Positions 9,856 through 20,177 are shown, counted from the stretch's first letter. The stretch: 64,000 nucleotides of DNA from Diploptera punctata (GCA_030220185.1 JASPKZ010007797.1:1842001-1906000), one strand, 5' to 3'. Notes: a model not told the origin generated them from the letters alone. Program-made: numbers and translations.

Positions 9856-10830
9856 GTGGTTCTTACAGAAATTAATAGAGGAATGTCATTTTTAGATCCA
9901 AATATAAGAAGGAATGAAGAAAATAAGATAGAATTTGGAATATACAGAAAGAAGACACGTATAGATAACTATATAAAATCTTTAGGTTTCAATCACATAG
10001 CTCACAAAGAAGCAGTTTTCAATAGTTTGACACATAGATAAGTGAACTTACCCATGAACAAATAAACATATCAAGAAGAAAAAGATCACATAATCAACGT
10101 GGCTATAAATAATGAATTTGAAGTTGGAATGATACACAAGAAAATAAACAAGTTCAAAAGACAAAAAAAAAATATATTTAAAGTACTCTCCTAAAACAAA
10201 AAGAAGAAAACATAAAATTCAAGAAATGCACATATCATCCATTGAAGCACCATAAGTTTAAAAAAAATGTTTAAAAATGTCAACATAAGATTGACACCAA
10301 AAACGACTTCAGCAACATTAGATTAATTAGATCGAACAAAAATAAGAAAATAGAAGAAGAAAACAAATCAGGGATGTATCAGATTAAATACACAGAATGT
10401 GAGAAAGTCTACATAGGCAAAACACAGAGAAATTTGAAAACCAGAGTGAAAGAACTACTTAGGAATGTCAAGAAAGGGAAAGTAGAAAAATCTGCAGTAG
10501 CAGCCTATGCATGGTTAGAAAAACGTCTTATCAAAAGAGATTCTTAATTATTAAAACGAATAGAAAAACCCAAAGAACTCGCTGTTTGGGAAAGACTCTA
10601 CATTCAAAAAAAAAAAAAAAAGGAAAAATTAATGAACTTTGAAATTCCCAAGGAAAATGACTTGATTTCGAGGTATCTCAGTCTGCCAACACAGGGAGCA
10701 AGAAACGGCTCTTCAAGACGACAGAACAACGGTCATGAAAATACTGATGGTGGAATCGAAGACGATTCCGAAACTAGTCTAAGAAGAAGAAGAAGACGAA
10801 GAAGAATATGAGGTGTGTGATAAAAGTTTA
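9856..10830 (+). pseudogene. Penelope-like element, linker plus GIY-YIG endonuclease
   Basis: Opens with a linker typical of Penelope-like elements between RT and endonuclease (LDPNIRRNEENKIEFGIYRK at about 9892-9950), then decayed coding, then a GIY-YIG nuclease core: GMYQIKY at 10371-10391, CEKVYIGKTQRNLKTRVKE at 10398-10454 (Tyr-Ile-Gly at 10410-10418). Ends in an Arg-rich (AAGAAG)n stretch near 10780-10810. Stops and frameshifts are scattered. It faces away from the related minus-strand fragment at 9427-9855. Confidence 0.7.
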
Positions 10831-11228
10831 TCTATATAGTTAGTTAGTTATTAATTAGTAGGGCAAGGATTTTGATGCATTTGCATCTTTTTTTCTATGA
10901 GAACTACACAATGCTCAGTTCGATATAAATGAATTTTGGCGGAAAATGATCTTAAACAGGCAACTTTGTGGTTGCATTTATTTGCATTTTTTGTCAATTT
11001 TTTGGCATATTGCATTTTCTGTAGATATTCTGACATATTAATGCTAATTTCAACCACTCAAACATTGGCAGTTTTGTGCATTTTTTGCTAGGAAATGTGC
11101 ATTTTTTAAACATAATCTACTTTTACTGTCTGTACCAGTATACAATTGGCTTGAACTTACATTTTATGAAGTCACATCCAAACTAACTGTACATAGGACT
11201 TATTTATATAAATAAGGAGTTCAATTAG

Positions 11229-11580
11229 TGGAGCAAAGGAACCTAGCGAAAACTGTAGTAAACGATCTAGAAAAAGTGAGTGGGGAAATTGGAATTGATG
11301 TATTCAACAAAATGATAATGATTTTGGGTAAAAATAAAAGATTTGATATGCTGTCATCAATAGCTGAAGTTCTGTCAGGTGAAAATTATTATGTAAGACT
11401 TACAATCCAGTGATATAGTTTATTTTGAATATCACCTTTAGTATCGCTACAAGTGGAAAGGAATTTCTCGATGTAGAAGTCATTACTAAGACACAACAAC
11501 AATTTTTCTCCTTCGACAATATAAAAAGGGTTAATCAAGTTAAGGGTATTATTTGAGCAATAGAAGAATATCATAAAATG
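11229..11580 (+). pseudogene. hAT transposase C-terminal (dimerisation) remnant
   Basis: A 61-codon open stretch (LGKNKRFDMLSSIAEVL) is followed, after a stop, by QVERNFSM-stop-KSLLRHNNNF (about 11448-11500). This matches the conserved hAT C-terminal pattern DVERSFS.YK.LL..NRR.F. Zinc-finger and catalytic regions are not recognisable. Broken by stops. Confidence 0.65.
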
Positions 11581-11844
11581 ATTATTTTAGATTGACATCC
11601 TAATGTTATGAAATTAACTAATTCTTCATAATCAGAAGTAAGTGCTAATTTACTATAAATTGGTTTAAGAGACCATTACAGCAGTTGTTTGTTGTGCATT
11701 ATAATGCAGGACTAAAAAAGTGAACACCTTATATTTACTTGCAAATGTGAATTTTATAAAAATCATATTGCATTGTTTTTAATTTTAGTGCATTTTTTTG
11801 TAATTGTTAGTGTATTATTGCGTTTTTATAATGCATTACCTCTA

Positions 11845-12060
11845 TGGTCTCGAGGTAGTGTGCTGCCTTGTCACGCAGCGGGCCTGGGTTCGATCCCCGG
11901 TGGGGGCAGTTTTTCTGGGTGAGGTTTTTATCGGGGTTTTTCCTCACCTGTAAGACAAATGTCAGGAAAACTTTAAGGCCCAAACGGTCCCCGAAATCAT
12001 ATGGTCATCATCAGCATCATCCTTATCATTATCATCATCATCATCCTTCACCGGTGTGGA
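11845..12060 (+). mobile_element. SINE-A, tRNA-derived head and body
   Basis: Head GGTCTCGAGGTAGTGTGCTG with box B GGGTTCGATCCCC (11888-11900), then body GTTTTTCTGGGTGAGG, CCTCACCTGTAAGACAAATG and GGCCCAAACGGTCCCCG, then a (ATC)n region. A stop-free 81-codon frame with a His run across it is typical SINE read-through and not a gene. Its 3' module continues into the tandem array. Confidence 0.9.
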
Positions 12061-13975
12061 AAGCAACGGGAAGCTACCACACCTACAATTCCCTAGTAAA
12101 GCTGCAAGCATAGCATGAAAATGCTATGATTGCAGTGAAGGACCTGCCTTCGGGCAGAATTACTATGGATGGAAAGCAACGGGAAGCTACCACATCTACA
12201 ATTCCCTAGTAAAGCTGCAAGCATAGCATGAAAATGCTATGATTGCAGTGAAGGACCTGCCTTCGGGCAGAATTACTATGGATGGAAATCAACGGGAAGC
12301 TACCACATCTACAATTCCCTAGTAAGTTGCAAGCATAACATGAAAATGCTATGATTGCAGTGAAGGACCTGCCTTCGGGCAGAATTACTATGGATGGAAA
12401 TCAACGGGAAGCTACCACATCTACAATTCCCTAATAAAGCTGCAAGCATAGCATGAAAATGCTATGATTGCAGTGAAGGACCTGCCTTCGGGCAGAATTA
12501 CTATGGATGGAAATCAACGGGAAGCTACCACATCTACAATTCCCTAGTAAAGCTGCAAGCATAGCATGAAAATGCTATGATTGCAGTGAAGGACCTGCCT
12601 TCGGGCAGAATTACAATGAATGGAAAGCAACGGGAAGCTACCACATCTACAATTCCCTAGTAAGATGCAAGCATAGCATGAAAATGCTATGATTGCAGTG
12701 AAGGACCTGCCTTCGGGCAGAATTACTATGGATGGAAATCAACGGGAAGCTACCACATCTACAATTCCCTAATAAAGCTGCAAGCATAGCATGAAAATGC
12801 TATGATTGCAGTGAAGGACCTGCCTTCGGGCAGAATTACTATGGATGGAAAGCAACGGGAAGCTACCACATCTACAATTCCCTAGTAAAGCTGCAAGCAT
12901 AGCATGAAAATGCTATGATTGCAGTGAAGGACCTGCCTTCGGGCAGAATTACTATGAATGGAAAGCAACGGGAAGCTATCACATCTACAATTCCCTAGTA
13001 AGATGCAAGCATAGCATGAAAATGCTATGATTGCAGTGAAGGACCTGCCTTCGGGCAGAATTACTATGGATAGAAATCAACGGGAAGCTACCACATCTAC
13101 AATTCCCTAATAAAGCTGCAAGCATAGCATGAAAATGCTATGATTGCAGTGAAGGACCTGCCTTCGGGCAGAATTACTATGGATTGAAATCAACGGGAAG
13201 CTACCACATCTACAATTCCCTAGTAAGATGCAAGCATAGCATGAAAATGCTATGATTGCAGTGAAGGACCTGCCTTCGGGCAGAATTACTATGGATGGAA
13301 ATCAACGGGAAGCTACCACATCTACAATTCCCTAGTAAGATGCAAGCTTAGCATGAAAATGCTATGATTGCAGTGAAGGACCTGCCTTCGGGCAGAATTA
13401 CTATGGATGGAAATCAACGGGAAGCTACCACATCTACAATTCCCTAGTAAGATGCAAGCATAACATGAAAATGCTATGATTGCAGTGAAGGACCTGCCTT
13501 CGGGCAGAATTACTATGGATGGAAATCAACGGGAAGCTACCACATCTACAATTCCCTAATAAAGCTGCAAGTATAGCATGAAAATGCTATGATTGCAGTG
13601 AAGGACCTGCCTTCGGGCAGAATTACTATGGATGGAAATCAACGGGAAGCTACCACATCTACAATTCCCTAGTAAGATGCAAGCATAGCATGAAAATGCT
13701 ATGATTGCAGTGAAGGACCTGCCTTCGGGCAGAATTACTATGGATGGAAATCAACGGGAAGCTACCACATCTACAATTCCCTAGTAAGATGCAAGCATAG
13801 CATGAAAATGCTATGATTGCAGTGAAGGACCTGCCTTCGGGCAGAATTACTATGGATGGAAAGCAACGGGAAGCTACCACACCTACAATTCCCTAGTAAA
13901 GCTGCAAGCATAGCATAAAAATGCTATGATTGCAGTGAAGGACCTGCCTTTGGGCAGAATTACTATGGATGGTTC
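12050..13975 (+). repeat. 17-copy, ~113-bp tandem array of the SINE-A 3' module
   Basis: The phrase GATTGCAGTGAAGGACCTGC recurs at 12128, 12241, 12353, 12466 and so on to about 13928, spacing 112-113 bp, 17 times. Each unit is the SINE-A 3' end: GGAAAGCAACGGGAAGCTAC, CTACAATTCCCTAGTAA, hairpin CATAGCATGAAAATGCTATG and hairpin CTGCCTTCGGGCAG, then ATTACTATGGATGGAAA. Units differ by few substitutions and a 1-2 bp indel (AAGCTGC versus AGATGC), so the array is recent. Ends with GGATGGTTCCTGTAC. Confidence 0.97.
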
Positions 13976-14009
13976 CTGTACTTTATTGTGCATTAAAATC
14001 CTTGTCCCA

Positions 14010-14539
14010 TTAATATGTTTGGCAAAAGAATTGAAGGCACTTTAAAGTGTAAGTGAATAGGTGTCACGTGCGCTCTTCGGTAATAAATTCCTTTTAACTG
14101 ACTACGCAAGTTGTTCCATCGTACATTTAAATGTGGAGGAATAAGTAATAATTTAAATAGTTTGGTAGTCCAGGAACGTACGGTGCCCGTATTTGCCGAT
14201 GAGTATATAATGGGGGATTGTTAAGAAATTATTCACCGGCAAGTCGCTGCTGACTGGAATGTTAAGTCAATTAGTCACAGCTCGCAATTATAATTCCTCT
14301 GGAGTCAAATTAACTCGGAGGAGTTACAAATATCCGCTTGTTTCCGTCTGTTTACATTTGTCATGTTTACCAATAAAACACTACACAAGTCCCTCCAGAT
14401 AATGAGATCCATGTTCGATTCACCGCATGTTTAAAAATCGTGAAAACTTTAGTAGTTAATGGAACCAGAGACTCAAATCGTCGGTCCTTGTTGACTAGTG
14501 CTTGCCTCTGATTCAACGTTTCGCAGGTTCATATCCTGG
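14010..14539. other. Intron sequence; possible tRNA-like SINE head
   Basis: Mostly unassigned. Positions 14473-14545 (TTGACTAGTGCTTGCCTCTG ... GCAGGTTCATATCCTGGCGG) have box A- and box B-like motifs and could be a worn tRNA-derived SINE. Confidence 0.3.
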
Positions 14540-14990
14540 CGGTTGGATTTTTCTTTTCTTTTACCCAGAGCATAATCCTCGGTATACATATGTATAATTT
14601 CAGGATTGCTTCTGTTATTTGCACAGGTATCCTCAACCAAAATATTTTATTTTCTTCCACACTTCCCGGTCTTGCGTGTCTGCTTCTGTCATATTTCTCT
14701 TTTTCATGTTGTCTTGAATTCCCTTTATCCACGTTGGCTGTGGTCTACCACGTTTTCCTTTTCCCATTTTCATACTACTTTGCTTGTTTCTGTGCCCCTT
14801 CTTCTCATTATATGTCCATACCATCTTAATTTGATTTCTTCAATATATTGTATAATAGCCTTTTCTACATTCATTATTTCCCTTATTGTATTATTTCTTA
14901 CTTTATCCAATTTTGATATTCTTGCAGATCTTCTTAAAAAGTCCATTTCTGTGACTAAGGAGAAGAGACATTAGCTAGATATATTCATTT
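14540..14990 (-). pseudogene. LINE reverse-transcriptase C-terminal fragment
   Basis: Minus-strand ORF at 14633-14824 reads KMGKGKRGRPQPTWIKGIQD followed by TEADTQDREVWKK, the RGRP..TW...I.DD......DR..W motif common at the end of RTE-like and related LINE ORFs. Stops disrupt it. Plus-strand hydrophobic ORFs over the same interval are its shadows. Confidence 0.75.
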
Positions 14991-15005
14991 TTCGAGCGGA
15001 ATTGA

Positions 15006-15009
15006 TAAA

Positions 15010-15059
<50 letters not shown>

Positions 15060-15183
15060 TTTATTTCGGAATTCATCCACAATATAGTGATTTTTCGTCA
15101 CAATCAAGATTTTAAACAAGTTTACATGACTCACTAGATATAGATTTAAATGCGTAAAACTAAACCTGTTTTCACCACAAATG

Positions 15184-15227
<44 letters not shown>

Positions 15228-15234
15228 GGCACGC
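15006..15234. repeat. (TA)n/(GT)n microsatellites
   Basis: (TA)n at 15012-15045 followed by (GT)n to 15058, and (TA)n at 15188-15234. The second abuts SINE-C. Confidence 0.95.
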
Positions 15235-15526
15235 CGTAGCGTTGTGGTTAAGGCACTGAGCTACAAGCCGGAGGGTCGAGGGTTCAGGTCCCGTTGGGGT
15301 CAGGATTTTTAAACTGACCCAAACCCTCTGGCGGCACTATGGCCCTGGGGTCGACTCAGCCTCTAACGGAAATGAGTACCGGACGCTTGTTCTGGGGGTA
15401 AAGGCGGCCGTCACGCAGGGCTGACAACCCGGCTGACATAAAGTGCCGATTGTCTAGAAAAAATGGGAGCCTTAACCTTCTACTACCCAAAGGGCCTCCG
15501 GGCCTGTTGTGGGATCACTTTACTTT
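15235..15526 (+). mobile_element. SINE-C, tRNA-derived
   Basis: Head GGGGGCACGCCGTAGCGTTG with box A TAGCGTTGTGG and box B GGGTTCAGGTCCC, then ACTGACCCAAACCCTCTGGC, ATTGTCTAGAAAAAATGGG and CCTGTTGTGGGATCACTTTA. Inserted in (TA)n. Other copies: 20216-20522, 23158-26070 (split) and 56782-57090. Confidence 0.92.
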
Positions 15527-16179
15527 ATATATATATAATTCCTCAGTACATGTGTTCGTCACTGAACTCCTCCTAAACGACTTGATCGATTTTGATGATT
15601 TTTTGTGTGTGTCTGAATGGGTCTCTCCGTGATTTAGATTCACATTGGACTCTCTGAAACCATTAGGTGTAGGAGTTCACCTGGAGTGAAAATTTAAAAA
15701 TCGATCTAGCGGTTAAACGTTTCGATGTTTCACAACGAAACTCAGTATATCCCATTAAAATAAACCGAGGTAAGTATTTTCCAAAAAGAGCGAAATCCAC
15801 AATTAGAAGTGGAGGTTCACTTGAAACCTGAAATTATAAACTACCTAACGACTGGACCTATTTTGACATTTTTTTTGTGTTGTGTTTGAGTGGGTTTATG
15901 GATGGTTTAGATTCACAACTGGACTCATTAGGCGATGCTGCGATCGGGTTATAGGATTTTTATGTCAGATGTGTAGTCATCTGCATTATCGACATATTCC
16001 GCGCAACAACAGTGTGACGTCATCATGGATGCTTCTTGAGCCACAACAGAAGGCAGTGAGGAGTTTTCTTGCGAACTTATTAATTAGTGAATTTTATTGT
16101 AAAAAAGTAACTTATATTTTTATCGTCCGACCATGACACGGGAATTGAACGTTCGGGCTGGACAAGTCTGCCGGGTACG

Positions 16180-16216
<37 letters not shown>

Positions 16217-16720
16217 GTGTGTGTGTGTGTGTGTGTGTGTGGCATTGAAATAAAGTCGCCCTACTAGTTGTAAATGTATTTTTCGTTAACGGAATTCGAA
16301 ATATATGTTTGGCATTGAAATAAAACGAGAAAAGAATTTAAAAAATAAGTTAAATTCGACCATTAGAAGTAAGGGTTTGTCTCAAAACCAAAATTTTAAA
16401 ATCTTTCCAGCGGCCGCCATATTTGAATACATAGGATTTAATTAACAAAATAAATATATATTCTGTAAACCAGCAAAATCAGACCATAAATTTAACTTGC
16501 TGGAAAATTCGCTTAGTTTGGTGACGGACTTTTAATATAATTTAAATGCGTGACCAAAGTTACAAGAATAGTAGTGCACCCTGTATGTTACTCCCGTTCC
16601 TTTGTCCTCGTTGCACGCTTTTAACAATGCATTAATATAGAGTATGGTGTTAATTTTTGTTTTCAGTTTGTTCGTTTGTTAAATATGCATGGGTTTTCGG
16701 TGACTTCGATGGTACTGAGA
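15527..16720. other. Decayed repeat region, no gene
   Basis: Two imperfect direct copies of a motif (GATTTTGATGATTTTTTGTG at 15590 and CTATTTTGACATTTTTTTTG at 15858, each followed by GTTTAGATTCACA) suggest an old duplicated repeat. (TA)n and (GT)n runs lie at 16182-16240. Two AT-GGCATTGAAATAAA copies occur at 16241 and 16311. Confidence 0.45.
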
Positions 16721-16721
16721 A

Positions 16722-16925
16722 GCTTACTGACACTATCAAATTTGTAGGTTCATTTCCGCGTGGACATAAGCTCTCCATAGATCCCTATCCTGAGCCAATC
16801 TTTTCCAGTCATCCTCTGTATAATCTACTTACCTCAAACCGTGGTTAATGTTATTCTCCCACCTCATTATTGGTCTACCTACTGGTCGTTTGCCCCTCTG
16901 GTTTTCCTACAAGAAGCTTACTAAG
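16722..16925 (-). pseudogene. LINE-GTTA 3' fragment
   Basis: Contains the family's terminal block (CTGACACTATCAAATTTGTA, GGACATAAGCTCTCCATAGA, TAATGTTATTCTCCCACCTC) in minus orientation, encoding the MRWENN and LAQDR-like end of the RT ORF. Truncated at GGTTTTCCTACAAGAAGCTT. Confidence 0.75.
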
Positions 16926-17272
16926 TATAAATATGTCCATTTCATAAGTTCCATTTGTTTTTAATGCTGCATGTTGCACTTTTCGTTCTGATTGTTTCCG
17001 AATTGTATGCTTCTGGCTTTATTATTGTGATTGCATTTGTTTTTCAATCCAAATCTATTTTGTTAATTTCGTTCCGTACTCATCTTCTTTTCAAAATGAT
17101 TTCCTTCAAATATTTCAGTGGAAGTTTTGTTAATCATTTCCTTAATGAATAAGCTCATAGAATCCCTGAAGAAAAATTATCTATGTCAAGATGAACTAGG
17201 TCCTATAAGCTTCCTTCTCTATTCAGTTCCTTATCGATTGTGCATACCTTTCACTTTTTTCCTTAGTCACTT
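16926..17272. other. Unassigned intron sequence
   Basis: The 65-codon plus ORF at 16955 is hydrophobic and has no recognisable motif. No repeat recognised. Confidence 0.4.
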
Positions 17273-17275
17273 TTA

Positions 17276-17499
17276 GGCCGGTATTCAAGAAACATGCTCT
17301 CTAAGCCATGCCATTTCCGTCTTCGTAAGTTGAGGTTTTCATATTTTCAATTGTTCCCGGAATCTTTTTTTAAATAAATATCTTGTTAGCACATGATGTT
17401 GAATAGAGTGAGCCCGGTTCTGCTCGACCGATATAATTAACCACAGAGAGACGGGCTGAGAGTCGCTCTACGCGAAAAGCTTGGTTCTTGAAACCGGCC
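17276..17499. mobile_element. PIF/Harbinger-like MITE (family H1), TTA-flanked
   Basis: A 224-bp element with inverted ends GGCCGGTATTCAAGAAAC and GTTCTTGAAACCGGCC and TTA duplications at 17273-17275 and 17500-17502. A related copy is at 28538-28738 (shared ATCTTGTTAGCACATGATGT and GAGACGGGCTGAGAGTCGCT). Three-bp TWA duplication is the Harbinger signature. Confidence 0.8.
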
Positions 17500-17589
17500 T
17501 TAATTCCGCCCTTCCCTATTTTTTTATTATTTTTTTTCGCAAATAATTTATTTGGGTTTGTTGCTTATTTCCTTCTCTCCATCACACGA

Positions 17590-17715
17590 TAGTCCTAACA
17601 GGTCAGTGGTCTACTGGCTGGCTGTTGGCTTCACATCCACATGTGTTAATCACAGAGGTAGACGATCATCCAGCCAGGTAAAATAAAGTTATTATTATTA
17701 TTATTATTATTATTA

Positions 17716-17764
<49 letters not shown>

Positions 17765-17830
17765 GGGGTGACATATTGTCTGCTAGTCGGGACCTCCAAC
17801 CGTTTTTTCAACCTGGAACCCCTGACACTT
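17590..17830 (-). mobile_element. SINE-D fragment split by a minute LINE-TAA insertion
   Basis: TTCACATCCACATGTGTTAA ... CATCCAGCCAG up to 17675 and GGGGTGACATATTGTCTGCT from 17764 are adjacent parts of SINE-D. Between them is only GTAAAATAAAG plus (TTA)n (about 17676-17763), the last bases of LINE-TAA with its tail. Confidence 0.7.
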
Positions 17831-18176
17831 TCCTTAGCCACTCTGAATCCGGACTATTCTATGCCTTTGTGCCGCCAGTGTATATTCGATCGTTGAAGAA
17901 GTGACTTTCAGTCTCGTGTTGACAATCTGATAACACGTGGTCCCGCTACGACCAATTGCAAAAATGTTTACTTACATATAAGGGGATTCTATCCCAAGAG
18001 TCCGTCTACATTAGTGGGAAAGTTAGTGTGAGAAAATGGGCGAGTTAGTACATCAGATTAGTTTAGCGTTCTCTTGATTGTTAGCGGGTTTTGTGATAAG
18101 TTGAGTACACTGTCTGAGGAGCAATGACTAATACATATTTTACATTGCAAATATGGTGATTTTACCTTACATTAAG

Positions 18177-18496
18177 TCCACCGCTGTGGTCTCGAGGTAG
18201 CGTGCTGCCTTGTCACGCAGCGGGCCCGGGTTCGATCCCCGGTCGAGGCACTTTTTCTGGGTAAGGTTTTAATCGGGGTTTTTCCTCACCTGTAAGACAA
18301 ATGTCAGGAAAACTTTAAGGCCCAAACGGTCCCCGAAATCATATGACCATCGTCATATCATCATCATCCTTCACCGGTGTGGAAAGCAACGGGAAGCTAC
18401 CACACCTACAATTCCCTAGTAAAGCTGCAAGCATAGCATGAAAATGCTATGATTGCAGTGAAGGACCTGCCTTCGGGCAGAATTACTATGGATGGA
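18177..18496 (+). mobile_element. SINE-A, full length with target-site duplication
   Basis: Complete copy from tRNA-like head (box B GGGTTCGATCCCC) to the CTGCCTTCGGGCAG hairpin and GGATGGA end. Flanked by 12-bp duplications CCTTACATTAAG (18165-18176) and CCTTACTTTAAG (18497-18508, one mismatch). A useful single-unit reference for the 12-14 kb array. Confidence 0.95.
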
Positions 18497-18589
18497 CCTT
18501 ACTTTAAGCTCAACTTCTCACTTAATTTTAAGGTATTTCTCACAACATGTAGTCAACATATATATTACATTATATATTCACATTACGGG

Positions 18590-18850
18590 ACTTGCGCTGG
18601 TTCGAGTCCCCATGGGGGAAGAAATTTTCTCATGGAATTTCGGCCAGTATGGGATCGGTGTCCACCCAGCATCGTGAGGCATTTGCGTAGCTATAATAAG
18701 TAGCGACTCCAGGTTGAGAACACCAGATATAACATGCTGACCAGATGTCACCCCTACATTGGCTAGAGATGATCGTCTACCTACATGATTAACACGTGTG
18801 GATGTGAGGCCAGCTGGTAGGCCAAGAGGCCGGTCGCGGTTGGAGAAAAA
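18590..18850 (+). mobile_element. SINE-D lacking its 5' end
   Basis: Begins inside the tRNA-like head at ACGGGACTTGCGCTGGTTCG (box B GGTTCGAGTCCCC) and continues through AGAAATTTTCTCATGGAATT, CTATAATAAGTAGCGACTCC to the GGCCAGCTGGTAGGCC end. Confidence 0.88.
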
Positions 18851-19235
18851 AAATATCCACATACTGCAACTATAAATTGTGTCTTTTTAAATTTATATTG
18901 GTGGTACAGTGGCATGGTATTCCCTTAATCCGTTCTTTCCTGTTTTATTTTTAAATAATTCTTGTGTATTTGTTTTCAGTTTTCTTAGCCACTTTTCATT
19001 CGTTCTTTCATGTTTCTTTTTCAAAAAAAAAATCCTGTGTAATTGTTTACTATTTCCTTAGCTACTCTTAACTCGTCCTTTCCTGTCAGTTTTTAATAAT
19101 TCCTGTGAATTTGTTGACAATTTCCTTATCCACTGTTAATTGATTCAATCCTGCCTACATTTCCCGTGGGTTTGTTGAAGTGGTTGTTCTCTTCTCTCTG
19201 GTTAAGAGAGTGTATTTTATAACGATATATTTCAG
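18851..19235. other. Intron sequence before exon C
   Basis: Three imperfect repeats of a TTCCTGT...TTTTTAA-ATTCCTGTG(A/T)-type motif (18945, 19005, 19080) point to an old ~65-bp tandem duplication. No gene on either strand. Confidence 0.45.
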
Positions 19236-19378
19236 GTGGAGGGAGTTCATCCTCGGCCTCGTCTTCATCTCGCCAGCAGCAGTTTATCACGATTCCTTTA
19301 CCCATGTTATCAGCTGTGACTGCGTCTGCTAATGGCCACCACCAGGAGGCAGCAGACCTCACCAAGTCTCGCAAGTGA
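19236..19378 (+). CDS. Terminal coding exon C of the host transcription-factor-like gene (possible SRF/blistered)
   Basis: Acceptor ATATATTTCAG (AG at 19234-19235). The exon begins with 2 nt completing the Gly codon split at exon B, then runs 47 codons to TGA at 19376-19378. It encodes a Ser-rich run, RQQQFITIPLPMLSAVTASA, and the C-terminus HHQEAADLTKSRK. The IPLPMLSAV hydrophobic patch and short polar tail are what one would expect of a transcription-factor C-terminus; by memory SRF proteins have an IPVSAV-like patch in the same place, but no comparison could be run. Continuity over three exons with one shared phase is the main support. The minus-strand ORF over it is a shadow. Confidence 0.82.
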
Positions 19379-19493
19379 CATCGGCTGCCGGTCTGCATCA
19401 CTTTAAAAACTTGTAGTTTACCATCGGCGGGTTGATCACTATGTGAATCTTAGTGCAGATGCGGATTTAGTATTAGAGAAGCACAATCCTTAA
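19379..19493 (+). other. Start of the 3' UTR of the host gene
   Basis: 115 bp after the stop codon before a TTAA-type element begins. No AATAAA signal occurs here; the first AATAAA matches downstream (about 20654 and 20754) lie inside transposable elements. Confidence 0.5.
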
Positions 19494-19845
19494 CCCTTAA
19501 ATTGGCAACGCAGTAATTTCTCGAGTCGGTTATTGAATGTGAAGGACCGCACTGAAAACTATATCATACATAACTATTATTACCGTATTTACTCGAGTAA
19601 TTTCTCTCATTTTTCAAGATTTGGGAGTGAAAATTCGAGAGAGTAAATTATGCGATGATTATGAAAATATCAACACGCTTTCATAATGTAGAACACTATG
19701 AATTAGACATTTACTGTAATTCTATCATGGTCATTGAACTTTACTCTCAAAGACATTTTGAGAAATTGAAAGAATAATTTGTATTTAATGTTACTCTATT
19801 TTCAGACGGTTAAACCGTACAAAAGATAACGGTACATAGATCACA

Positions 19846-19930
19846 ATGAATGTTTCACTCCGTTTTTCTTGGTGAAATTTACCATTTGTAACTTAAAATT
19901 TGCAGTGTAGCTGTTGTGCTTTCTTCCCAT
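19846..19930 (-). pseudogene. pogo/Tigger-like transposase N-terminus
   Basis: Minus strand from ATG at 19930: MGRKHNSYTANFKLQMVNFT then KKNG, matching the start of Tigger/pogo (CENP-B-type helix-turn-helix) transposases (SYTA.FKL.VV.YA...GN). Breaks after about 29 codons. The 91-codon ORF in the other minus frame (19893-20168) is probably a shadow plus degenerate sequence. Confidence 0.6.
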
Positions 19931-20177
19931 ATTTGAGTTTAACGACACTGACGCTGTGACGGAATAACACTGTTATCAATGCACATGATACATAACTCTG
20001 TTCACACTGACAACAGATGCGCGAGTGACAGACTGCAAGTACCGTTAGGTCTTTGTAGAAGGGGATGGATTCGGCCTTGGGTTTTCCATAATTCCTTTGA
20101 GCTGATCTTGAAATCTTCATAAGAGTGTCCAAAGTTGTAACTGACAATTTTTGGCCTGGGTAGTGCACATTGTATCA

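Larger units (their letters stand above)
10859..14009 (+). mobile_element. hAT-like element carrying a SINE-A array
   Basis: Inverted ends TAGGGCAAGGATTTTGATGC (10859) and GCATTAAAATCCTTGTCCCA (ending 14009), flanked by imperfect 8-bp duplications TTAATTAG and TTAATATG. Subterminal GCATTT/TGCATT motifs recur at both sides (10874-11110, 11760-11835). A hAT transposase remnant is at 11229-11580. The SINE-A and its 17-copy array at 11845-13975 lie near the right end. Confidence 0.7.

Noticed and set aside
12050..13975. Regularly spaced repeats resembling a CRISPR array
   Set aside because: The whole 113-bp unit is conserved, with no unique spacers, and it is the 3' part of a SINE present elsewhere. 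The context is an insect genome.
14590..14974. Hydrophobic plus-strand ORFs that look like membrane proteins
   Set aside because: They are antisense to a LINE RT fragment with RGRP..TW and DR..W motifs on the minus strand.
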